A stretch of DNA of 64,000 nt from Brevibacillus composti (GTDB taxonomy: Bacteria > Bacillota > Bacilli > Brevibacillales > Brevibacillaceae). Below the pieces are notes generated by a model. That model saw only the letters and a program-made list of their open reading frames with translations, searched no databases and was not told the DNA's origin. Made by a program: the position numbers and the translations under genes. Of the stretch, positions 1 to 8,400 are shown piece after piece (within the stretch, counting starts at the first letter, position 1; the number at the start of each line of letters is the position of its first letter). The stretch covers positions 2,777,501 through 2,841,500 of the forward strand of contig NZ_CP066308.1 in NCBI RefSeq assembly GCF_016406105.1, in the 5' to 3' direction.

Positions 1-77
1 TCATCCGTCTGCATTCCTTTTTCCCATGGAGTTGTTGTCGCACGTATTATTGTTTGCCGTTCGGTACGGGCTATTCG
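1..77. other. left edge, no gene recognised
   Basis: No coding sequence is supported here. On the minus strand an ATG at position 4 is preceded by AAAGGA at a workable distance, so a further minus-strand gene could begin at the very edge, but only one codon would be inside the window. Confidence 0.3.
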
Positions 78-116
78 CAAAAGAAAGAGGCATCCTTCTA
101 CTATAAGGAGGCCTCT
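78..116 (-). terminator. intrinsic terminator after the S41 protease gene
   Basis: Read on the minus strand, AGAGGC..CCTT and AAGG..GCCTCT form an imperfect stem (86-116) followed by a T-rich tract. It lies about 30 bases past the S41 stop codon and closes the SLH/S41 unit. Confidence 0.75.
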
Positions 117-142
117 CGCTATACATAGGATGGAAGAAAATC

Positions 143-1738
143 TTAACGGACTTGGTACGTCAATACAGGCGACTCCTGCTCGATCGCCAGCTGCAGCGTC
201 GGATGCGTCTGCAGGTACGGATGAACGGCCACGTACTCTTCGCTACCCGCCTTTGTCTCTCCAATCAGACTGGACAGCACAGCCCGGCGGATCAGCCAGT
301 TTCCAGCCTCGTCTTGCTTAAACAGCGGTTCGACGGCGGGAAAAGCAATCCCGTTTACGACCGTATCCCCGTTTTCCGCTGCCAGCCGGAACCTGTCTAC
401 CCCGAGCGAATGCAGCGCCCGGACGGCCTGTGCGGCGTAATCCTCTTCCTGGATATCGGGTGCAAGTCCAAGATGATCCACCTTGGTACGCTTAGGCGTG
501 AAATATTCATGCAGCGTCAGCTTCAAGGCATCCCCGTCGGACAGCGGAACAATTTGCTGGGCGCTGCCCTTTCCGTAGGTTTTGGTCCCGATTAGCTGTG
601 CGATGCCGTGATCGCGCAGAGCTCCCGCCAAAAGCTCCGAGGCCGAGGCCGTTCCTTCATTTACGAGAATGCGGACGGGATAATCGATGTCCCGGCCATT
701 GCGGACCCAAGTCTGCACCTCTACTCCGTTGCGGTTGGTGGTGTGCATGAGCAGGCCTTCCTCCATGAACAAGCTGGCAATGTCCCGCGCCGTGGACAGA
801 TAGCCGCCGCTGTTGTCGCGGAGATCGACGACCAAGCCCTTGAGCGGGGGCGACTGCCGCTCCAGCTGGAACAATTTGTCCCGGAACTGGAAGGCAGCTT
901 CGGAGCCGAATGTCTCCAGACTGATGTAGCCGACTTTGCTGCCGGAAAAGAGCTGGCCTTCCACTTCTGGCACAGTGATGGCGGCGCGCTTCAGCTTTAC
1001 CTGCAGCTCGCGTTTTTCCGCCGGGCGATAAACATGCAGGACGGCTTCTGTTCCTTCTTCGCCGCGAAGCAAGGCGTATGCTTCTTCGGCCGTTTTATCC
1101 CGCAAAGAAATCCCGTTTACGCCCTGCAGCTGGTCTCCCTTTTTCAGTTCGGAGGCCGCCGCGGGAGAGTTCGGAATCATTTCTCTGATCAGCATCAAAC
1201 CGTTTTGGAAGCGGAGACGGAAGCCGAAACCGACTAAATGATTTTCGACCCCGTCCTGAAACTGCTTCAGCTCATCTTTGGTAAAAAACATCGTATGCGG
1301 ATCTTCCAAAGTGGACAACATGCCTTCAATCGCTGCACGGTTGAGAATTGCATCGTTCAGCTTGGCCTTGGCACTCCACTCAGACAGGCGCCGGGTCAAT
1401 TCGTCCAGCGTATCGTCTTCGGGGGAGTAGACAAGGGAAACGTTCTTCGCCTCCCTGGCCAGTTTGCTGACCTTCTCCAGTGCCCCCTGAACCAGCTGTT
1501 TCTCACTGGGCTTGCTCAGGTGATTGTCCATCACTTGCTGAAAGACTTCAACGGTTGCGACAAAAGGTTCGTCCGCCGCTTGAACCGGTACAGCTGCGGG
1601 AGAAACGGCGAGATACAGAGCCATCGCCAAGGAAAGGATTGCCTTCACGGACTTCACGGACTTCACGGACTTCACGGACTTCACAGCCTCCAAAACCTTC
1701 CCAGCCTTCACCGGTTTCGCCGATTGAACAGGTCTCAT
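143..1738 (-). CDS. S41 family C-terminal processing peptidase, exported
   Basis: This is a CtpA/CtpB-like serine protease of 531 residues that probably acts outside the membrane. The N-terminus has a long basic stretch containing VKS repeats, then a hydrophobic segment ending in VPVQA-AD, which fits a signal peptide of about 54 residues. A PDZ domain (roughly 165-245) precedes the S41 catalytic domain. Ser365 in TASASELL and Lys390 in TYGKGS have the family's 25-residue Ser-Lys dyad spacing. The ATG is preceded by AAAGGAGG and overlaps the stop codon of the upstream SLH gene (ATGA), so the two are probably translationally coupled. The substrate is unknown; the SLH neighbour is a candidate partner by context only. 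Confidence 0.9.
   Translation of the reverse strand: MRPVQSAKPVKAGKVLEAVKSVKSVKSVKSVKAILSLAMALYLAVSPAAVPVQAADEPFVATVEVFQQVMDNHLSKPSEKQLVQGALEKVSKLAREAKNVSLVYSPEDDTLDELTRRLSEWSAKAKLNDAILNRAAIEGMLSTLEDPHTMFFTKDELKQFQDGVENHLVGFGFRLRFQNGLMLIREMIPNSPAAASELKKGDQLQGVNGISLRDKTAEEAYALLRGEEGTEAVLHVYRPAEKRELQVKLKRAAITVPEVEGQLFSGSKVGYISLETFGSEAAFQFRDKLFQLERQSPPLKGLVVDLRDNSGGYLSTARDIASLFMEEGLLMHTTNRNGVEVQTWVRNGRDIDYPVRILVNEGTASASELLAGALRDHGIAQLIGTKTYGKGSAQQIVPLSDGDALKLTLHEYFTPKRTKVDHLGLAPDIQEEDYAAQAVRALHSLGVDRFRLAAENGDTVVNGIAFPAVEPLFKQDEAGNWLIRRAVLSSLIGETKAGSEEYVAVHPYLQTHPTLQLAIEQESPVLTYQVR
1643..1687 (-). repeat. 9-bp minisatellite encoding VKS units
   Basis: Four perfect tandem copies of cttcacgga (plus strand), at 1643, 1652, 1661 and 1670, are followed by one degenerate copy. 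They lie in frame in the S41 protease gene and encode repeated Val-Lys-Ser in front of the hydrophobic part of the signal peptide. A copy-number change adds or removes three residues without a frameshift. Confidence 0.95.
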
Positions 1739-3732
1739 CTTGCCGCCTCCTTTACCGCTTGCGGGATGGATACCCGAACGTCCTTTTGCGTCTGATAGGT
1801 TTCGGTCCCTGCGTACGCGACGTATTCCTGGCTGTCGTAGACTTCTTCATAGCGCCATGTATGCCGCAGGATCAAATCGGAATCACGATCGATGTAGTAC
1901 TTGTTCATATAGACGGGGACTCGCTTGATCTTCCCCCGTCCCAGAGAGGTCTGACTGCCGGCCGCCACAATGCTGTCGCCCGGGATCCACTCTGTGATAA
2001 TCGCATACTCGCCAAACGTCTGTTTGTAGTAGCGGGCACCGAGGAGACGGGCGCGCTCCGCGTAACTGAGCTGCTCTACGTACTCATGCATGTACTCCAT
2101 CGAGCTCGTGCGTGATTTTTCCCATTTTCCCTGGTCTTCGTTCCAATCATACTGCAGATCATTTTTCAGATCCGTGTAGCTTTCCCACTTTTCCAGCACC
2201 AGCTTTTGCGGCGATTGATAGTACCCTGTCGTCTGCACCGTCTCGCTCTGTCTGTCGATCTTTTGCGAGTATTTCATCAGGTAGCCGCTGAGAACAGCTT
2301 CTCCCTCTACCTGATACCCCCGGAGGTTCTCCATTCGATTCATCGCAAAGCTCAGCTGCCGAATCGTAGCAGACTGCTGTTCCAGCGTGGCCAGCTCTTG
2401 CGCAAGGAGCCGGATCAGCTGCTGCATCTCCTTTTCGGAACGTTTGGGTTCAAGACCGGCGAGAAACGCTTTGGCTTCCTCAAGCCGCTCTGTCTGCGTG
2501 AGATAAAAGACCAGATTGGTCAAAGCGACCGGATGGCGGGACGCGAAGCTGCGGTACCGCTCCAGCGCCTCTTCGAGCTGTCCTGCCTTAACGTTCATCG
2601 CTGCCTGATAGACGGCGAGCGCTTCCCACTCGGTCGTCCCCGGCTTGATTTTTTGCTCATACGCGCTCAGCTTGGCCAGCACTTTTTCGTAGATGCCCGG
2701 ATCATCCGCTTCCATTTGCAAAGCGATGTCATACACATTGGCCGTCAACAGGCGGAGCGTATCCGGCAGGATTACCTTATCCGCAAAGTAAGCGTCAATC
2801 GCGAGATAGGCTTGCTCCAAATTATCTTCCAGCGGAGAGCTCGGGTCCCAGCTCAGGTAATAATGGACGCCGACCTTGTTGTCAAAGCCTGCTTCCGCCA
2901 GCTTTTGCAGATCGTGAAAGGTCTCTTCATCGTCTTCGTGGTAGCGGATCGCTTCGACTGCATCGACATAGGTCTTGTCGTCCCCCTGCACCTGATCGGT
3001 ATAGGGGCTGAACAGCGGAAACATCTCGCGAATCTCCGGAACCATCGGAAACTTTTGACCATCGTAATCGAGCAGAGGCAGGATTGTGTCGGTCTGCATA
3101 AAATCAATCAGCTTGTCGAAGACTTCCGCGGCCTCTCCCCGCTTGAGCTTGTCAGTCGGTTTGCCGCCAAGCCATCCCCAGCCTGTCACGGTCTTCCACG
3201 CCTCGGAATGGCTGGGCTCCATCGTGTAGATGGCGAGAAGTCTCGCCGCTTCCTCACGGGTGATCGGTTTGTTGGGGAGAAACTGGTCTCCGGGGAATAT
3301 CTCCTGGATCGCCCCCGGACCGTAGAGCCGCTCCAGCAGAACGGAGACGCGCAAGGTCGCTCCATACATCCAATTCAGCCGATCGACGTCGCGGTATGGC
3401 AGGTACGGCTCGTCGAAGCCTTCCCCGCGGCCGAATGCCTCACGCTCCGAAAGAAAGGTAAGCGGATAGAGATGCATCTGTCCCAGCTCGAAAAAACGGT
3501 CCATCAAGGCGACAAACTCGGCCCGGGTCATCTCCCGGTTTGGGTAAAACTTCGTCACTGAACGGCCAGTGGCAAAAAGGCCGTAATAGGCCCCTTTTAA
3601 AATGGAATGGCTCGCCCAATGCTTGCTGATGTCCGAATAGGGCAGGTAGTATTCCTCCGCTTTTGCATGCATCGGAGCAAGCAGGCTACAGACCAGCAGC
3701 GCGCATGTCAAGGCTTGTATCTTTTTTTGCAC
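1735..3732 (-). CDS. S-layer homology (SLH) domain protein, exported
   Basis: A secreted protein of 665 residues. The GTG start at 3732 is chosen because GGAGGA sits five bases upstream and a clear signal peptide follows directly (a basic start, then a hydrophobic run to MHAKA). The frame stays open upstream to 3855 without a better start. Residues about 30-85 and 110-175 contain two SLH motifs (SDISKHWA, then a FYPN..MTRAEFVALM pattern; then ITREEAARLL), with a third degenerate one (LKRGEAAEVF). The rest is a long, mostly helical, charged region that I cannot assign. SLH domains bind pyruvylated secondary cell-wall polymer, so surface attachment is likely. It overlaps the S41 protease start by 4 bases. 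Confidence 0.85.
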   Translation of the reverse strand: MQKKIQALTCALLVCSLLAPMHAKAEEYYLPYSDISKHWASHSILKGAYYGLFATGRSVTKFYPNREMTRAEFVALMDRFFELGQMHLYPLTFLSEREAFGRGEGFDEPYLPYRDVDRLNWMYGATLRVSVLLERLYGPGAIQEIFPGDQFLPNKPITREEAARLLAIYTMEPSHSEAWKTVTGWGWLGGKPTDKLKRGEAAEVFDKLIDFMQTDTILPLLDYDGQKFPMVPEIREMFPLFSPYTDQVQGDDKTYVDAVEAIRYHEDDEETFHDLQKLAEAGFDNKVGVHYYLSWDPSSPLEDNLEQAYLAIDAYFADKVILPDTLRLLTANVYDIALQMEADDPGIYEKVLAKLSAYEQKIKPGTTEWEALAVYQAAMNVKAGQLEEALERYRSFASRHPVALTNLVFYLTQTERLEEAKAFLAGLEPKRSEKEMQQLIRLLAQELATLEQQSATIRQLSFAMNRMENLRGYQVEGEAVLSGYLMKYSQKIDRQSETVQTTGYYQSPQKLVLEKWESYTDLKNDLQYDWNEDQGKWEKSRTSSMEYMHEYVEQLSYAERARLLGARYYKQTFGEYAIITEWIPGDSIVAAGSQTSLGRGKIKRVPVYMNKYYIDRDSDLILRHTWRYEEVYDSQEYVAYAGTETYQTQKDVRVSIPQAVKEAAR

Positions 3733-3863
3733 GTAAATCCTCCTACACCAAATTGGCTTTTGCATAGGCTGACACGAGCCACGTGATCGCCGCTGCGCCA
3801 TCTTTTGCGGGTGTGATCGATCCAGCCACCGCTTTGATCGGGCACGATGGGCCAACCTTTTTC

Positions 3864-4979
3864 CTATAAGAATTGATACGGATCGGTATGTACGCGGGAA
3901 GCAATGACCGCTGTTGCGTAGCCGTTTTCCTGCAAACGCTCGCGCAGATAGGCAGCCAGCTTTTCTTTCATGATTTTCTCGAGATTGTGTCCGGCATCGA
4001 TAATGAACAAGCCTTCCGCCTGAGCATCATGGGCAGTGTGATAGCCGATGTCTCCGGTGACGAAGACGTCCGCGCCGCGGAACACAGCCTTGGACACGTA
4101 CGAGCTACCGTCTCCTCCGACGACGGCCACCTTGCGAACCGGCGCTTCCAGATCGCCGATGACCCGCAGTCCCTGGAGAGAAAAACGCTCCTTGATCGTA
4201 AGCGCGAGCTGGCGGAGCGTGACTGGCTCGGGGAGCTGTCCGATCCGCCCAATCCCAAGCCCGGCGCCGGTATTTTCCAGTGGAATCAGATCGTAGGCGA
4301 CCTCCTCATAGGGATGAGCAGCCAGCATCGCCTTGACCACCGCGCCCTGTCTGGAGGCGGGGATAATCGTCTCGATCCGCACCTCTTCGACGCTTTCCAG
4401 CTTGCCGGTTTCCCCGATGTGCGGGTCAGCTCCCTCTCGCGGCAGGAAGGTGCCCGTGCCGCTTAATTGGAAGGAGCAGTGGCTGTAATTGCCGATCCAG
4501 CCCGCCCCCGCCCCGGCCATCGCCTGAAACACCTGATCCCGATGTGTGGCCGGTACGAACACCACCAGCTTTTTCAAAGCCTCGCGGTAGCTCACATCCA
4601 GCATGTCCACTTGTTCCAGGCCAATCGCTTCGGCCAGCCAGTCATTCATGCCGCCGTCCGCCACATCCAGGTTGGTGTGGGCGGTATAGACTGCGATATC
4701 GTGTTTCAGCAGTTTTTCGTACAGCCTGCCTGCAGCCTTGTCCGTCCGCAGATTCTTCAGCGGCCGGTAGATCACGGCATGGTGGGCGACGATCAAATCG
4801 ACTCCCTCTGCGATCGCCTCGTCGACGACCGACTCCAGCACATCCAGTGCGACCATCACTTTCTTCACCTGTTTTTGTAGGGTTCCGACGTGAAGTCCGA
4901 TTTTATCCCCTTCCAGCGCCATCGCTTTCGGCGCCAGCTTTTCTACGTACGAAATGACGGTTTGTCCGTGTGCAAACAT
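3864..4979 (-). CDS. Nif3-like dinuclear metal centre protein (YqfO family)
   Basis: At 371 residues it matches the B. subtilis YqfO length of about 373, with a central insert that shorter Nif3 proteins lack. Motifs include [13 protein letters not shown] (metal-binding His pair), [11 protein letters not shown], and near the C-terminus [12 protein letters not shown]. Start ATG 4979 is preceded by GGGGTGA; the frame is open further upstream but that part overlaps trmK. It overlaps the end of trmK by 37 bases, a gene pair conserved across Firmicutes. Family members form hexamers that bind two metal ions; the biochemical role remains uncertain. Confidence 0.92.
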   Translation of the reverse strand: MFAHGQTVISYVEKLAPKAMALEGDKIGLHVGTLQKQVKKVMVALDVLESVVDEAIAEGVDLIVAHHAVIYRPLKNLRTDKAAGRLYEKLLKHDIAVYTAHTNLDVADGGMNDWLAEAIGLEQVDMLDVSYREALKKLVVFVPATHRDQVFQAMAGAGAGWIGNYSHCSFQLSGTGTFLPREGADPHIGETGKLESVEEVRIETIIPASRQGAVVKAMLAAHPYEEVAYDLIPLENTGAGLGIGRIGQLPEPVTLRQLALTIKERFSLQGLRVIGDLEAPVRKVAVVGGDGSSYVSKAVFRGADVFVTGDIGYHTAHDAQAEGLFIIDAGHNLEKIMKEKLAAYLRERLQENGYATAVIASRVHTDPYQFL

Positions 4980-5689
4980 GTGATCACCCCATCTATCCAT
5001 TCCAGTTCTGCCTCGACCTCGCGGGCTCTCTTTGCCGCTTCCGTTTTTTCCGAGCGGCGCAGCTGATTCAGCACCTTTTGCCACTTTTCGCGCTCCCGCA
5101 TCCATTTGCGCGCCAAGACGGGAGACTTTTCCTCCCATAAAAACGGGCCGAGGCGAAGCAGTTCCTCCCGCGAACGATCCTTGTTCCGATAGGGAAGCAT
5201 GGGCTCTCCCCGGTCAGCCACGAGGATCTCGTAAATAATTCCGTCCTCTTCCAATATGGTTTCATTGGACAGCTGCCAGCCGTTTTCCAGCATCCAGCGG
5301 CGGACCAGCTCTTCTCCGACATTGGGCTGCAGCACCAGGCGGCTGACGCCCTCCAGCTTGTCCGCTCCTTCCGTCAAAATGGACACAATCAGTTGACCGC
5401 CCATCCCGGCGATACAGATGACGTCCACTTCTCCTTTTTGCAGCACGGCGAGGCCGTTTCCCCTGCGCACAGAGATGCGGTCCTCGGCCCCAATCGTATG
5501 TACTTGCTTCAAAGCAGCCTGATAGGGCCCTTCATTCAACTCCCCGGCTACCACGAAAGACGCGATGTTTTGTTGAATGAAATAAGAAGCCAATAGCGCG
5601 TGATCCGAACCGATGTCGGCCACACGGGCTCCCTCCGGGCAAAAATCGGCAATGGTCTTCAGGCGCTTGGATATCATCCACGATGTCAT
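4943..5689 (-). CDS. trmK: tRNA (adenine(22)-N1)-methyltransferase
   Basis: This 248-residue protein is a Rossmann-fold SAM-dependent methyltransferase that makes m1A22 in tRNA. The N-terminal SAM-binding motif [11 protein letters not shown] and the later GMGG motif ([10 protein letters not shown]) identify the TrmK family; a C-terminal helical region follows. Start ATG 5689 has GGAAGGGG upstream; a second ATG four codons in is possible but worse spaced. It is the first gene of the trmK-nif3 pair and has a candidate sigma-A promoter just upstream. Confidence 0.92.
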   Translation of the reverse strand: MTSWMISKRLKTIADFCPEGARVADIGSDHALLASYFIQQNIASFVVAGELNEGPYQAALKQVHTIGAEDRISVRRGNGLAVLQKGEVDVICIAGMGGQLIVSILTEGADKLEGVSRLVLQPNVGEELVRRWMLENGWQLSNETILEEDGIIYEILVADRGEPMLPYRNKDRSREELLRLGPFLWEEKSPVLARKWMREREKWQKVLNQLRRSEKTEAAKRAREVEAELEWIDGVITCLHTDKPSFRT

Positions 5690-5716
5690 ACGTTCTTTTC
5701 CCCTTCCAATGCATCT

Positions 5717-5746
5717 ATTTTACCCTATTTCCCCCTATTTTCCCAA
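5717..5746 (-). promoter_or_regulatory. candidate sigma-A promoter of trmK
   Basis: On the minus strand TTGGGA (5741-5746) and TAAAAT (5717-5722) are separated by 18 bases, about 30 bases before the trmK start. Confidence 0.5.
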
Positions 5747-5759
5747 TGCAAAAAAACGC

Positions 5760-5790
5760 GAAAAAGCCCCGTCTTTCGTCAAGACGAGGC
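5760..5790 (-). terminator. terminator of the acyl-CoA dehydrogenase gene
   Basis: On the minus strand GCCTCGTCTT and AAGACGGGGC pair around a short loop and are followed by TTTTTCGCGTTTTTTT. It lies 15 bases past the stop codon. Confidence 0.85.
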
Positions 5791-5804
5791 AATTTTCCAA
5801 CCGC

Positions 5805-6944
5805 CTAACAGCCGATTTCCCGCGCGATGACGTTGCGCAGGATCTCGGAGGTCCCTTCGCCGATTTCCAAGAGACGCGCATCGCGGAAGAACCGCTCCAC
5901 CTGGTATTCCTTCATATAACCGTAGCCGCCGTGAATCTGGATCGCTTGATGCGTGGCGGCCATCGCAATTTCGGAGGCGTACAGTTTGGCCATAGCCGCT
6001 TCCTTGGTGAACTTTCGCTTGTTGTCCTTCAGCCAGGCCGCTTTGTAAACCATATTGCGGGCCAGCTCGATCTGCATCGCCATGTCGGCCAGCTTATGCT
6101 GGATCGCCTGAAAACGGGAGAGCGACTGACCGAAGGCTTTCCGCTCGCTCGCGTATTGAAGCGCTTTGTCATACGCAGCCTGCGCAATGCCGACTGCCAT
6201 CGCACCGATGCCGATCCGCCCGCCATCCAGCGTGATCAAAAACTGCTTGAAGCCCTCGCCTTCTTTTCCGAGCACGGCGTCCTTGGGGATGCGGACGTTG
6301 TCGAGTACCAGTTCGGTCGTGTTGGAGCTGTGAAGACCGAGCTTTTCATAATTGTCGATGACCGTGAAGCCGGGAGTGTCCGTGGGGACGATAAAAGCCG
6401 TGATCCCCCGCGTCCCCGCCGATTTGTCCGTCACTGCGGTCAAGGCGACGAACTTGGCATAGGAAGCGTTGGTAATAAAGCATTTGGATCCGTTCAGCAC
6501 CCATTCGTCTCCGTCGAGGACCGCTGTCGTCCGCGTGCCTCCTGCATCCGATCCGGCATTGGGCTCCGTCAGACCGAAGGCGCCCATGCTTTCTCCGCTG
6601 CAAATCTTCGTCAGGTACTCCCGCTTCTGCGCCTCCGTGCCGAACATGGCGAGCGGCGCTCCCCCCAGCGAGATATGGGCCGAATAGGTGATGCCCGTCG
6701 AGGCACAGGCACGGCTCAGCTCTTCGACTACGATGGCGAAGCTGATGCTGTCCGCGCCGGCACCGCCGTACTCTTCGTCAAAAGGCAGCCCCATCATATT
6801 TAATTCCGCCAGTTGCCGGAAAATATCGGTCGGAAATGCTTTTGTCCGGTCTCGTTCGTCCGCTCCCGGTGCCACGACTTCATCCGCAAATGAACGAACC
6901 ATATTTTTGAGCATTGCCTGTTCGGTAGTCAGATCAAAATTCAT
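5805..6944 (-). CDS. acyl-CoA dehydrogenase (short-chain/butyryl type)
   Basis: A 379-residue FAD-dependent acyl-CoA dehydrogenase that would catalyse the first step of acyl-CoA beta-oxidation or branched-chain amino-acid breakdown. The family signature GAFGLTEPNAGSDAGG (flavin and substrate binding) and the C-terminal IGEGTSEI are present; Glu363 in GEGT matches the catalytic base. AGIAM-type helices and the full-length C-terminal domain are intact. It stands alone between a terminator and a TetR-like operator, so it is monocistronic. Chain-length preference cannot be read from sequence alone; it most resembles bacterial AcdA/MmgC/butyryl-CoA types. Confidence 0.93.
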   Translation of the reverse strand: MNFDLTTEQAMLKNMVRSFADEVVAPGADERDRTKAFPTDIFRQLAELNMMGLPFDEEYGGAGADSISFAIVVEELSRACASTGITYSAHISLGGAPLAMFGTEAQKREYLTKICSGESMGAFGLTEPNAGSDAGGTRTTAVLDGDEWVLNGSKCFITNASYAKFVALTAVTDKSAGTRGITAFIVPTDTPGFTVIDNYEKLGLHSSNTTELVLDNVRIPKDAVLGKEGEGFKQFLITLDGGRIGIGAMAVGIAQAAYDKALQYASERKAFGQSLSRFQAIQHKLADMAMQIELARNMVYKAAWLKDNKRKFTKEAAMAKLYASEIAMAATHQAIQIHGGYGYMKEYQVERFFRDARLLEIGEGTSEILRNVIAREIGC

Positions 6945-7005
6945 TCGTCAACCAGCCCCCTTGTAAGCGCTTTTTCCCAAGTCTTTCGAAGAACGCATGA
7001 TTCTG

Positions 7006-7023
7006 ACTGAGCGTTTGCTCAGT
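7006..7023. promoter_or_regulatory. TetR-type operator upstream of acyl-CoA dehydrogenase
   Basis: ACTGAGC-GTTT-GCTCAGT is a perfect 7-bp inverted repeat. It lies 62-79 bases before the start codon and just downstream of a TATAAT hexamer. It resembles operators of TetR-family fatty-acid or acyl-CoA regulators; no regulator gene is adjacent. Confidence 0.65.
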
Positions 7024-7034
7024 TTTCCACCACC

Positions 7035-7065
7035 ATTATACACCAAATCCACCCCTGTTGTGTAA
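7035..7065 (-). promoter_or_regulatory. candidate promoter of acyl-CoA dehydrogenase
   Basis: A perfect TATAAT (7035-7040, minus strand) is followed 11 bases later by the inverted repeat at 7006-7023. The best -35 is a weak TTACAC with 19-base spacing. Confidence 0.5.
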
Positions 7066-7127
7066 GTCTTTTTTGAAAAATCAAGCAAATGAATCAAAAG
7101 CGTCCCGCAAGAAAAAGAGCACGCCAG

Positions 7128-7289
7128 TTAATTGCGCGCTCCGACGATGACCGCTCCCAAAAAAGAAAGAGCTCCCAAAACATAGCCAATATTGTTTGTT
7201 TCTATGTTCATCACGATGGCAAATCCTTCAAAACCGAAACAGGCTGCTGCCAGAAGGATTCCCATCAGCACCCACATTTTTTTATTCAT
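7128..7289 (-). CDS. 53-residue membrane protein
   Basis: Reading from ATG 7289, preceded by GGGGTGA, gives a 53-residue protein that starts MNKKMWVLMGILLAAACFG and ends GAVIVGARN. It has two hydrophobic segments (about 5-27 and 34-50) separated by the polar MNIETNN stretch, so it is predicted to be a small hairpin membrane protein. An extended -10 (TGGTACAAT) sits 35 bases upstream. I do not recognise a family. The ribosome-binding site, start codon and clean two-helix design support it as a real gene. Confidence 0.65.
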   Translation of the reverse strand: MNKKMWVLMGILLAAACFGFEGFAIVMNIETNNIGYVLGALSFLGAVIVGARN

Positions 7290-7323
7290 ATTCGCTCACC
7301 CCAGTCTTTGAACTCCCGCGTCC

Positions 7324-7332
7324 ATTGTACCA
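7324..7332 (-). promoter_or_regulatory. extended -10 element before the 53-residue membrane protein
   Basis: TGGTACAAT on the minus strand matches an extended -10 (TGnTATAAT-like). No good -35 is seen at 17 bases. Confidence 0.35.
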
Positions 7333-7380
7333 AGATTGCGGGAAAAAAGGAAAAGCCCCGCCACAGGAGTCTGGAATCTG

Positions 7381-8304
7381 TCACAATCTGAGCCACTGAT
7401 ACCAGTACCCCCGCGTGAAGAAGAAGAACAGGGAGCTGAGGAAGACCTTGATAAACAACAAGAGCTGGATCAGCTCCTGCCGGGCTGACGGTATGTAGAG
7501 AGACTGGACTTCCGCGCCGAAAAAGGCAACCATGCCGCAAGCGGAGAGTACGCCGGCCCACTTGGGATTGTTCTGGTGAACGAGAAAGCCGAGTCCGATC
7601 ATCAAGCAAGCGATCGGTACCCAGTACAGCTCAGCGCGCCACCAGGAGTATCCGGCTCCGACCCGATCGACCGTCGCTACCCCGTATACCAGCATGAGTG
7701 CGAGCAGACCGCAGTAGAGCAGATAGGAAAAGCCAAAGAGAAAGGCGCTGGCGCATAATGACAAGGAAACCATTGTCAAATAGGCAAGCATCATCGGCAG
7801 TGGCGCGCCTGTCTGATACAAGATGTAAAACCCGCCCAGCAGCAGCACCACGAATGAAATGCCCAGGAGAAGATGGGTAATCGGCGGCGAAGATTTGCGA
7901 AATAGAAATGCCGATAAATAACAAATGACAGAGAAAAAGCCAAAAATGGCAATTTGCATTGGAAGAGTAAAACGGGTAAAATGAAAAGCAAGCAAGATCA
8001 ATCCGGCGATCAAACAGGCGCCAAACAGCCAGGAGAGGATCATTTTCCCGGAGATGACCGATGCATTGCCTGATACATACGGAGCCGTTGTTTTCATCCC
8101 GCTTGCTCCGCCTGATCTGGCAGCCGCCACCTGGCTATGGCCTGCGACCGCGCCCATTGTTTTTTTGCCTGGTGCGGAACCTTCCGGCCGGTCCCCTTCC
8201 GTATAGAGATTTAACAGGAAGATGCAGTAATGTTCAGGCAGCAAGTGATTTCGGCGCCAATTTTCAATTTCGGCAATAATAATACGTTTGCGCTGGTCAT
8301 CCAA
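7381..8304 (-). CDS. polytopic membrane protein, function unknown
   Basis: A 307-residue protein starting at ATG 8304 with AAAGGAGG upstream. The first 85 residues are soluble and begin with a conserved-looking IIIAEIENWRRNHLLPEHYC motif, then a Gly/Ala/Ser-rich linker. From about residue 88 there are seven to eight hydrophobic helices, ending in a short C-terminal tail (FFTRGYWYQWLRL). It is immediately downstream of sigA on the transcribed strand but separated from it by a terminator. I do not recognise an enzymatic motif. The amino-terminal region might sense a cytoplasmic partner; that is conjecture. Confidence 0.75.
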   Translation of the reverse strand: MDDQRKRIIIAEIENWRRNHLLPEHYCIFLLNLYTEGDRPEGSAPGKKTMGAVAGHSQVAAARSGGASGMKTTAPYVSGNASVISGKMILSWLFGACLIAGLILLAFHFTRFTLPMQIAIFGFFSVICYLSAFLFRKSSPPITHLLLGISFVVLLLGGFYILYQTGAPLPMMLAYLTMVSLSLCASAFLFGFSYLLYCGLLALMLVYGVATVDRVGAGYSWWRAELYWVPIACLMIGLGFLVHQNNPKWAGVLSACGMVAFFGAEVQSLYIPSARQELIQLLLFIKVFLSSLFFFFTRGYWYQWLRL

Positions 8305-8349
8305 CGCGGGCCCCTCCTTTACAGTGACGGATGGTTCGCCTGAGATTGG

Positions 8350-8382
8350 AAAAAGAAAGACCTACGCCGGCGAACGTAGGCC
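8350..8382 (-). terminator. terminator after sigA
   Basis: On the minus strand CCTACG and CGTAGG pair around an 8-base loop, followed by TCTTTCTTTTT. It closes the dnaG-sigA operon. Confidence 0.75.
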
Positions 8383-8400
8383 ATGTATTTTTTATATCGG

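Noticed and set aside
1480-2115. Plus-strand frame with an RTS-type repeat
   Set aside because: The repeat is the antisense reading of the VKS minisatellite; the minus-strand S41 gene explains it.
3733-3855. N-terminal extension of the SLH protein
   Set aside because: It would bury the signal peptide behind 41 Arg-rich residues; the GTG with GGAGGA is better.
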